From: Amoebophrya sp. AT5.2
Lineage: Eukaryota > Sar > Dinophyceae > Syndiniales > Amoebophryaceae
DNA: 14,594 nucleotides
Assembly (NCBI GenBank): GCA_005223375.1
Contig: RXOD01005357.1
Coordinates: forward strand, 1-14,594
Direction: 5' to 3'
Shown: piece by piece, positions 8,408 to 14,594 of the stretch
Position numbering within the stretch: the stretch's first letter is position 1
Layout: every line of letters starts with the position of its first letter
Position numbers and translations under genes: made by a program
The notes under the pieces: model-generated
Seen by the model: the letters and a program-made list of their open reading frames with translations, nothing else
Database searches by the model: none
Told to the model about the DNA's origin: nothing

Positions 8408-9256
8408 CTATTGCGCTGGGGGGTCGAAAAGGTGTCCGCTGGGAAATGACCAGTTCTTCGCGACCTGTCGCGCGTCTACCAGCCCCTGCAGCATTTCCAC
8501 GGGGAGCCGCTGCATCTTATCCACTACCCTGCTTCTCGTCCTTCCGAGCTTCAGCCCCGCGACTGCATCCGCGAAAGGCTTTATCTGCTCAGCCATCCAC
8601 TTCGCGATATCTTCGAGAGATTCTGTTTTGGGCGGAAACTGCATTTCACTTTCCACCATGCCCGACAGCACCAGGAGGAGCAGGTCCGTTCGCTTTGCCC
8701 ACATGTTACACAACTTTAGCCCCGCCCGCCACCCTTCTTCCTTGGGCTTGAAGTTGAAGTACCGCATTCCACGCTTTCCCCGCATTACAAACCACTGCTT
8801 AACTTTCCACTGCGAATTCTTTTCCTCCGCCAGCTTCCTTATCATAAATTCGCTGTCTTCGCCAATGGGCTGGACCCGAATGACGTTGCAGGTCAGGAGA
8901 TCTACTTCATATCCCTCGACGGTGCAGCCGCCACACACGTCCAGCATGACTTTTGCGTCACGTATGTAGGCTTTGCGTTCCTTTTCGCTCGTAATGAAAT
9001 ACGGGCTATTCGGATGCTGCTTCAGCCCAATAGCGCTATCGTCACTGGCTTCACTGTCTGTTTCAAACTTCATCATTCCATCCGCTTTATCCAACGGCCC
9101 CTCCCGATCGTCCGCTTTTTCTCCTGTGCCATCATCTTTCACGACTTTGTGCTTCTTTCCTTTCCTGGCCTCCTCCTCATTATCTGCCCCTTTTGCGTTT
9201 CGCGCCCATGCCCCATTCCTCCCTCCTGTCGCCGGTTTTTTCGTCTTTCTCCTCCT
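8408..9256 (-). CDS. Second ORF, probable C-terminal part of the long-ORF protein (+1 frame)
   Basis: This frame is open from just after a TAG at 9257-9259 to TAG at 8408-8410 (282 codons) and overlaps the end of the long ORF by about 75 bases. It has no ATG near its opening; the first in-frame ATG pair is the MMKFETDSEASDD region near 9065-9075. Its sequence after the long ORF's stop (ADNEEEARKGKKHK) continues the charged tail of the long ORF (WGMGAKRKR) without a break in character if one base is skipped in AAAAGGGG (9187-9194). The downstream part has a globular look with conserved-looking Trp and Cys residues (LDVCGGCTVEGYEVD, then WKVKQWFVMRGKRGMRYFNF) and ends FPSGHLFDPPAQ. It could instead be a separate gene with an unseen 5' exon. 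Family not recognised. Confidence 0.6.
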   Translation of the reverse strand, partial: RRRKTKKPATGGRNGAWARNAKGADNEEEARKGKKHKVVKDDGTGEKADDREGPLDKADGMMKFETDSEASDDSAIGLKQHPNSPYFITSEKERKAYIRDAKVMLDVCGGCTVEGYEVDLLTCNVIRVQPIGEDSEFMIRKLAEEKNSQWKVKQWFVMRGKRGMRYFNFKPKEEGWRAGLKLCNMWAKRTDLLLLVLSGMVESEMQFPPKTESLEDIAKWMAEQIKPFADAVAGLKLGRTRSRVVDKMQRLPVEMLQGLVDARQVAKNWSFPSGHLFDPPAQ

Positions 9257-12200
9257 CTACTTTGTCATATCGTACGCGCACTATGCGCGGACCATACGCA
9301 GCCGCAGCCTTTGCTTCTTTCTCTGCCAGCTCCTTCGCTTTGATTTTTTGTATGATGTTTCCTTCCCCCTGAGCTTTCTGAGGAACAGCACCGCCTACCA
9401 GAATCGCCTCGGAGTCGGTAGCAGCTGCTGCGGGGCCTACTTCCTGCTTCTCTTGCTTCCCATGCTGCGGAACCTTGAACTCCTTCCCCCAGTTGATCTT
9501 CACCTCCAGCCGCCCCTTTTCTGCGCTACTGTACTCCACGGCGAGGAGGCGTATAGTTTTCTTGTTGTACCTTCCCAGTTCCCGTCGGTGCAGTGCTGAA
9601 GCGAAAGGCTTGCCCGTGGCGATGACGTCATCTACCAACAACGTGCTACTGCTCTCCCCGTCGAGTTTGGCCGAAGCGCCAACGAAGGAGAACGGGCTGC
9701 GCTCAACATGGAGAACCACGACGTAATGCGGAGTCGATTCTTTCGCCCGGCGTTCCTCATCGTCGACGCTGGAAGGAGAAGCTGTAACTGGAAGCGGAGG
9801 GAACTCTAACGCAAGGAGGGCCCTTGGGTTGTCGAAAGCCGTAGTTAGCGTCGTGTCGCCGAAATCCGCTTGCAGCTTGTCGAGCTCCGTGCTCCGGTCG
9901 GCGGCGTCGAAGCACTTATTCAGTTTACAGCATTCCTCTTTCCCTATTCGACACGATATCACCCACGCTAGCATGCGCTCCACACCAGTTGGCGCCATTT
10001 TCCACAACTCCACCAACGAAGATGCGTAGTCGAAGGCTTTGATGTGTTGGGTGTAAATCCGCTTCTTCAGATCTGCCAGCCGTTTCTTGTGCGTCCAGGT
10101 CGGCCCACCGCTTACTTTGCGACCCCCGCCGCCCTCCGTGCCGCCGGCCGCAACAAAGGTACACACTAGTTTCTCCAACTCGTCGAAGAACGTCTTCTCA
10201 ACTACGGCTCGCCGCTGCCTTGCGACCCGTCGCTTGGTCTCGCGCCGCTCAATCTCTGCTTCTCGGGCTTCCGCATCCGCAAGCAGCTCAGCCCGCCGCG
10301 CTCTTTTCTGCGCGGCCACGCCCTTCATCTCTTCCTTCACTGCTGACGAGATACTTCGCGCTCCCTTTTCGAAAAGCCGCTGCGTCCCTGGCTCGTAGAT
10401 CGACCGGAGGAACTCGGAGTACCAGTTTGGTCCGCGTTTTAGTTTCATCAAATGGCGGTCCAACTTGGCTGCAGCATCTTGTCCGGACTTTCTTTCCCTC
10501 TCCGCCTTCGCGTCTGCGGCAGTCAGCCAGAAGTCATCAGCATCGGAATCGTCGTCGTTTGCTTCGCTATCCCCGTCTTCACTCTGTTCCGGGTCGCCAT
10601 ATCTCTCCCACGACTGCGCAGCTACCCGCGCCGCAGACAGCTTGCGACGAGTCACCGCCTCCGAGATCCGCGCCATGCCTTTGTAGGCGTGTAAGTTCGC
10701 CTGTTGTTCCGCTTTGGCCATTGCGATGAGCCTTTCGCAGCCGGCTTGATGCGTGGCAGAAAGCTCCAGGCCATGCACGAACGAAGTAAAAACCCGGACT
10801 GCGTCAGCAATCGGAAGCCGCGCCAGCGTCTTTGACCAAGAAATGCAGCACACGGAGCCGGGCTCGTTGACCAATTTTGATTCCGCCGATCGAATGATTT
10901 TTTTCGCGACCTTCTTCCTGTACTCTATGCCACCACCTCCCGGCGCGAAAAACGAAGCGCCCTGAGCCTCAGCGTCTTGAAACTCTTGGCGCCGGGACTC
11001 GTGGGGATCTCGGGCACCCGACGTTTGCCGCCAGAAGAATATCGCGAAACCGCACTGCAGCGCGGCAATGAGATTCATTCTCATGGATGTTTTGTCCGCG
11101 TCGCTGCTGCGTGGGGAAAACAAAGTCGCGAACAGCATTTGCATCTTGATCCGGTTCTCCTCGTAGAGTTTCGCCTGCGTCCCCTGGAACGACGTCTGGC
11201 CCTCTGTCAACAAGGCCTGCGGACTAGTACACGATCCGGCCGTCGACAGCTGTAGCTCGGTGATGAAGTCTAGAGGCGTGAAAAGGTGCCCGAGCAGCAC
11301 CTTCTGGCACGAGTACCGCTCGTCCAGGTGCCTCGACGCTTTGAAATCCGCCCAGTCCTCCGCGCTGAAAAGCCAGGGCTTCGTGTCGCTTATCAGTCCG
11401 GCGGCATTCAAACTGTCATGTACTGCTTCAGTACGGGCACCATGCCCCACCGTCAGCCACCTGTTTTCCCGCGGCTCCCGGAGCTTCTTGTAGAATGCTT
11501 TCCACTGTTTCGCCGCGCGGTCCTTGCGATCCTCATTCGGTGCCTTCACTGTAAAACGCCCAAAACCTCCTTCCCCCTCTTCCGGCTTTGCAACGTACGG
11601 AGCGCAGCCCGCAAACTCCACAGCAGCCTTCTCGTGTTGCATGTCCTTTAAGAACTCAGCATACTCCGCCGCGTGCGCTATCCACTCCGGAGTTTTTTCG
11701 CTGGGCGTCAATACCCGAAGACTTGCCGCCTGCTGGTCTGCTATCCGCTGCTGAAAACGCAGGGCCTGCCGCCGCTTCTGCAAAACCTGCAGGCAAATTT
11801 TCTTGTAGAAGGGCTTCTTCGGTGTGCCGCAGAGGTTCAGGAAAACCGCCGAGGAGTCTTCGCCGATGATGGTTGTTTGGTGCACTCCGCACCGATGGCA
11901 ATGCGGAAGAAACAGAATGTCGGGGCGGACCCGCCTGATGGTCTCATCCAAGGTCGACATCAAGGCACAGATCATTGGGCTTTCGGCTGCATCGCCGCAG
12001 ACGATGATGCTGAGGAGCTGCCCGCGAGGCGTCGCCATTATGTACGGAAGGAGCATGTCCAGCCCGAGTTTCGCGCTGCGGTCCCCTGGGAGAAGACCTT
12101 CTGGTAAGTCTTTTCCAGGTATACAGTAGTGGGTATGCGTGGGTAGATAAGACCAGCGCGGCCATTCCTCCGGCGCGGTCTTCTCGGACGAAAACCAGCA

Positions 12201-13067
12201 CGACAGTCGCGACGCCATCCACTTGGCGCGTCGGTCGACGTAGCCGGAAGAATCCTTGACCTCTCTACTTGTGCCGTCCATTTCAAGACGGAGAAGCACG
12301 TGCCTGGCGTGATATGAGACGTCCAACGCCGCACGGAGGGCCTTGCAACTCTGCTCCACTGCGAAGTCCGCGATCAGCTGGAAGCTCTCGCTGGCGTGCT
12401 GCGAATCTGTTTCGCGCCGCCTGTAAACGTCGTTCATGAACCACTGCTTCAAATTTGTGCGCTGTATCTCCGTCAAATTCTCGCCCAGCGAGTCCAAAAC
12501 GATGTCGATGCTGTGCTGGTGTCGCGGCTTCGGCCATCGTGCTGCTTTTCCGGAGGTGGAGCAGGCTGACTGCAGGTGGGCTGCTTCGTGTGCCGTCATC
12601 CGCCGCGACGCCGGAGAGATATCCGCGAACAGCTCAGCCGCTGTCTGTGCCTTCTTTTCGGTTTTTCGCTTTTTCATCGGACGCGGAGCTGTCAGCAGGG
12701 GCACCCTATCGCTTTTCCCGAAGGGAGACGCGCTTGAGTCACGCTGGAGCGGTCTTTTTTTAGGCGGCGGCACCGCAGACGTGGGCTTCGCGCCAGTCTC
12801 GCGTCGTGCTGGATTTCCGACGGAAGAAGAATGCAGGAGCTTCGTTTTGTCGGCCAGGAATGCCTTCCACCGCGCACCCTCCGTTGCGTTTAACTTTGAA
12901 AGAATAGTCTTCTGGTGCCGCCGTGGGCGAGGATCTGCCGAGGCTGCAACCGTGCTTCCGCCTGACGCGCCGCCGGCCGCCTCCGCAAATGCATTGCTCC
13001 CAAGCGGAGCGGCTGTCGAGCCATGCCGCGCATTTTGTTTCGGTGGAGGTCTACTTTTCGTACTCAT
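9180..13067 (-). CDS. Long uninterrupted 1295-aa ORF, possibly transposase-derived
   Basis: Starts at ATG 13065-13067, five bases after a pyrimidine-rich tract ending in CAG (a 3' splice site), and ends at TAA (9180-9182). No intron interrupts 3.9 kb, unlike the neighbouring gene. Residues 1-140 are low-complexity and basic with a clear nuclear localisation stretch (PRPMKKRKTEKK, 129-140). A folded core follows, with LEMDGTS (262-267; Asp264), IVCGDAAESPM (355-365; Asp359), CHRCGVH (390-396) and CERLIAMAKAEQ (777-788). The order and rough spacing recall hAT transposases: first Asp in a D-x-T context, second Asp in a D-N/A-A context, a C-x-x-H motif, and a C-terminal ER-F/L-S/A motif. I could not place the catalytic Glu. 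Residues 828-846 are acidic, 852-960 a charged helical region, and about 1085-1200 look beta-rich. The tail is basic. Transposon origin is inference; a domesticated nuclear protein is equally possible. Confidence 0.8.
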   Translation of the reverse strand: MSTKSRPPPKQNARHGSTAAPLGSNAFAEAAGGASGGSTVAASADPRPRRHQKTILSKLNATEGARWKAFLADKTKLLHSSSVGNPARRETGAKPTSAVPPPKKRPLQRDSSASPFGKSDRVPLLTAPRPMKKRKTEKKAQTAAELFADISPASRRMTAHEAAHLQSACSTSGKAARWPKPRHQHSIDIVLDSLGENLTEIQRTNLKQWFMNDVYRRRETDSQHASESFQLIADFAVEQSCKALRAALDVSYHARHVLLRLEMDGTSREVKDSSGYVDRRAKWMASRLSCWFSSEKTAPEEWPRWSYLPTHTHYCIPGKDLPEGLLPGDRSAKLGLDMLLPYIMATPRGQLLSIIVCGDAAESPMICALMSTLDETIRRVRPDILFLPHCHRCGVHQTTIIGEDSSAVFLNLCGTPKKPFYKKICLQVLQKRRQALRFQQRIADQQAASLRVLTPSEKTPEWIAHAAEYAEFLKDMQHEKAAVEFAGCAPYVAKPEEGEGGFGRFTVKAPNEDRKDRAAKQWKAFYKKLREPRENRWLTVGHGARTEAVHDSLNAAGLISDTKPWLFSAEDWADFKASRHLDERYSCQKVLLGHLFTPLDFITELQLSTAGSCTSPQALLTEGQTSFQGTQAKLYEENRIKMQMLFATLFSPRSSDADKTSMRMNLIAALQCGFAIFFWRQTSGARDPHESRRQEFQDAEAQGASFFAPGGGGIEYRKKVAKKIIRSAESKLVNEPGSVCCISWSKTLARLPIADAVRVFTSFVHGLELSATHQAGCERLIAMAKAEQQANLHAYKGMARISEAVTRRKLSAARVAAQSWERYGDPEQSEDGDSEANDDDSDADDFWLTAADAKAERERKSGQDAAAKLDRHLMKLKRGPNWYSEFLRSIYEPGTQRLFEKGARSISSAVKEEMKGVAAQKRARRAELLADAEAREAEIERRETKRRVARQRRAVVEKTFFDELEKLVCTFVAAGGTEGGGGRKVSGGPTWTHKKRLADLKKRIYTQHIKAFDYASSLVELWKMAPTGVERMLAWVISCRIGKEECCKLNKCFDAADRSTELDKLQADFGDTTLTTAFDNPRALLALEFPPLPVTASPSSVDDEERRAKESTPHYVVVLHVERSPFSFVGASAKLDGESSSTLLVDDVIATGKPFASALHRRELGRYNKKTIRLLAVEYSSAEKGRLEVKINWGKEFKVPQHGKQEKQEVGPAAAATDSEAILVGGAVPQKAQGEGNIIQKIKAKELAEKEAKAAAAYGPRIVRVRYDKVEEEKDEKTGDRREEWGMGAKRKRGR
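9187..9194 (-). other. AAAAGGGG run at the junction of the two ORFs
   Basis: On the minus strand AAAAGGGG lies five bases before the TAA that ends the long ORF. Reading one base fewer here moves from the long-ORF frame into the frame of the 8408-9256 ORF. It may be a site of +1 frameshifting, a one-base insertion in this genome copy, or a homopolymer sequencing error. Sequence alone does not decide. Confidence 0.5.
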
Positions 13068-13072
13068 GGTGA

Positions 13073-13091
13073 CTGAATAGTAAATACACTA
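13073..13091 (-). promoter_or_regulatory. 3' splice site just before the long-ORF start codon
   Basis: On the minus strand TGTATTTACTATTCAG ends five bases before the ATG at 13067 (TCACC between). This is a strong pyrimidine-tract-plus-CAG acceptor, and the minimal leader suggests either a 5'-UTR intron or addition of a spliced leader. A similar site (TTCAG, one base before ATG) precedes the 1630 start. Confidence 0.45.
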
Positions 13092-13861
13092 GGGCCATGA
13101 ACGGACTTGAGGCTAGCAGCTCTCTCCGCAAGCTGCCGAACGCCCCTGCTATTCCGTAAGAACTGCCGAGAGACCCCTTGCTTCTACTGTTGTTTGAAGT
13201 TCAAAAGTAACCAACTACGGGCGAAAGAATAAAAACGAGTGCTTTCCGATATTCCTGCGCCATCGCTGCTTCGACTCCGTCCGCTCACCTTGTGCAGCTT
13301 TTGCCTTTTTGTTTCGCCATCTAAAGCTGACGCGCAAGCCGTTTTTATGTTGATTGCTTTTGATGAGCGCGCCTCTCTCTCTTGCGATACCTAGGGCCGT
13401 GCCGATCACTCATCCACGGACGATCTCTGCTCGAAACAGGGACGCACACGCCCGACTCTAGGCAACACAGCCTCTCTCGATCTTTGATTTTGGCTAAGGC
13501 CAGGCCTCGCCGTTTTGTCACAAAAAGCTTGCACTTCTGTTACTATGCGTTTTATGATTTCCAAAAAAGTGCGCAGCGTATCTGTGCTGAAAGACGGCGC
13601 TGCGCGCGCAGACCGACATTGTCGCGGCAGTGCGCCTCCAAAAAAGTTACATTGACTGAGAACCAGCGCTCTCCGATGAGCGAGGCTCGTATTAGAATCC
13701 GTGTTTGCCAGTGTGCAATGGAAGAACGCCCGCCAGCGACCACCTGGCGCGGAGTGGGCCAGGGCGAGCTCCCCAGATCGATGAATGTAAAAGATAGTAA
13801 GCACTTCGATCAACCTTGTATTTTTTTCTGAGTCAACTCATAGCAAGGGCCAGCACCCTTA

Positions 13862-13887
13862 TGCTGCTGCTGCTGCTGCAAAAAAAA
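13862..13887. repeat. (TGC)6 repeat followed by eight A residues
   Basis: Six TGC units at 13862-13879 run directly into an eight-base A-run. It lies about 100 bases past the stop codon of the right-edge gene, so it may be in that gene's 3' untranslated region. Confidence 0.85.
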
Positions 13888-13989
13888 GTATTATCATGGG
13901 AAGGCTCCAAAAGCGAAAAATAAAAAAAAGTTAACCCTGAGCCCATGACTCAGAGTGGCTGCGTTTCTACCCACAGCGACCTCCTGTCC

Positions 13990-14594
13990 TCAGTTCAATC
14001 CGCAACCGGTGGCAAGCCCCTTTCTTCTCGGCGTAGTAGTGTCTGGCTCGTCCCCACCATGTGACTCGTCCATTCCGAAAAGGGGCGCCAGCCTGTGGTC
14101 GATGCAAATGAGATCGAAGCTCTGCTCGTAAGTCGTCCCCTGCAGCTCGTTCAAGAAGAAATTGTCGTCCTGTTCATTGGTTTCTTTCGACTCCCGCTCT
14201 TCGGGTTCCAGATGCTCGTCGGTCGTCGCGACGCACTTGCAGTTGAGCTCGCCACACTTGCGCGGTAGCGTCGCCAGGCTGCCGTCCTCTTTCTCCATCA
14301 GCGGTTCGTTTTCGTTTTCATCCTCCTCGTCGTCGGAATCCGCAAGACAAAACGCCGTGGCCAGCTGGTTCTTGCCGTTGTTTTCCAGACTCGCCGGCAG
14401 CAACTTACCTTGCTTCATGCGCTCTCTCCACAGCAAACCCGCCCGGGTCTGGTCGTACATGTAGTATTCCGTCAGTTTTCGGAGGAAACGAAGGGTAGGC
14501 TCGGGCACGCTGATCTGGTACGTGTCGGGCATCGGATTCTTTTTCTTGTGGCGGTTCGGATACGGGAGGTGGCGGCTGCGCTTGTACAGCTTCA
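13990..14594 (-). CDS. 3' part of an unrecognised gene entering from the right edge
   Basis: The frame is open from the window edge (reading KLYKRSRHLPYPNRHKKKNP) through the in-frame Met at 14532 to TGA (13990-13992), so the true start is probably outside the window. Numbering from Met14532, residues 1-45 look globular and helical (FLRKLTEYYMYDQTRAGLLW). 65-83 is strongly acidic (DSDDEEDENENE). A Cys cluster C-x4-C-x-C occurs at 93-100 (RKCGELNCKC), then an acidic linker and a short hydrophobic segment (FDLICIDHRLAPLFGM). The tail is Pro/Gly/Thr-rich. No catalytic motif or membrane helix is recognised. A perfect splice-donor match (CAAG|GTAAGT, 14403-14408) lies inside the frame, yet sequence after it still looks coding, so splicing there is uncertain. 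Confidence 0.6.
   Translation of the reverse strand, partial: KLYKRSRHLPYPNRHKKKNPMPDTYQISVPEPTLRFLRKLTEYYMYDQTRAGLLWRERMKQGKLLPASLENNGKNQLATAFCLADSDDEEDENENEPLMEKEDGSLATLPRKCGELNCKCVATTDEHLEPEERESKETNEQDDNFFLNELQGTTYEQSFDLICIDHRLAPLFGMDESHGGDEPDTTTPRRKGLATGCGLN

Larger units (their letters stand above)
13068..13989. other. Non-coding stretch between two minus-strand genes
   Basis: About 0.92 kb. A minus-strand frame at 13406-13813 and an overlapping plus-strand frame are open, but neither has convincing composition or signals. The right end (13820-13935) is rich in A-runs and holds a CTG repeat. I looked for terminal inverted repeats shared with the 8000-8400 side that would mark the long-ORF gene as an intact transposon and found none by eye. 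Confidence 0.45.

Noticed and set aside
13105..13125. GCCTCAAG on the minus strand upstream of the long ORF, reminiscent of the end of a dinoflagellate spliced leader
   Set aside because: Only the last six bases (CTCAAG) match clearly; the preceding bases do not, so chance is the simpler explanation.
13406..13813. Minus-strand 135-codon frame upstream of the long ORF
   Set aside because: Irregular composition, no supporting signal, and an equally long plus-strand frame overlaps it.

Overview
The window looks like nuclear DNA from a unicellular eukaryote, not a bacterium. One gene can be rebuilt only by removing GT-AG introns that restore a single reading frame, there are no operon-like ribosome binding sites, coding stretches are separated by about 0.9-1.4 kb of non-coding DNA, and simple repeats are scattered through it. 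The lineage cannot be fixed from sequence alone. A weak lean towards dinoflagellates or their relatives comes from three things: every recognised gene is on the minus strand, one protein carries Met/Lys/Pro repeats, and two starts sit directly behind strong 3' splice sites, as expected if a spliced leader were added. No gene matches a named family with confidence, so gene symbols are left empty.

Layout, left to right; all genes read right-to-left (minus strand). (1) 74-367: a probable internal exon of a gene leaving the left edge, with an apparent frame change inside it. (2) 1091-1630: a 179-aa, helix-rich charged protein. (3) 1631-3004: non-coding, with one good hairpin at 1971-1998. (4) 3005-7367: a six-exon gene for a protein of about 863 aa with a basic N-terminus, helical middle, acidic tract and Met/Lys/Pro/Ser-rich tail. 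Its first intron is about 1 kb and holds recurring A-run/T-run motifs. (5) 7368-8407: non-coding, upstream of gene 4, with a dense cluster of TTGACA-type motifs in both orientations and a perfect 24-bp palindrome. (6) 8408-13067: a long uninterrupted ORF (1295 aa) followed by a second ORF in another frame that has no ATG near its opening. The two read as one protein of about 1550 aa if one base is skipped at an AAAAGGGG run. The first ORF has widely spaced motifs resembling hAT-type transposases, so a transposon-derived origin is possible. (7) 13068-13989: non-coding, with a CTG repeat and A-runs. (8) 13990-14594: the 3' part of a gene entering from the right edge.

Nothing shows that these genes work together as a pathway. 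The most promising items for follow-up are the transposase-like long ORF with its frameshift junction and the TTGACA/palindrome cluster in front of the six-exon gene. No rRNA, tRNA, CRISPR array or bacterial insertion sequence was recognised.
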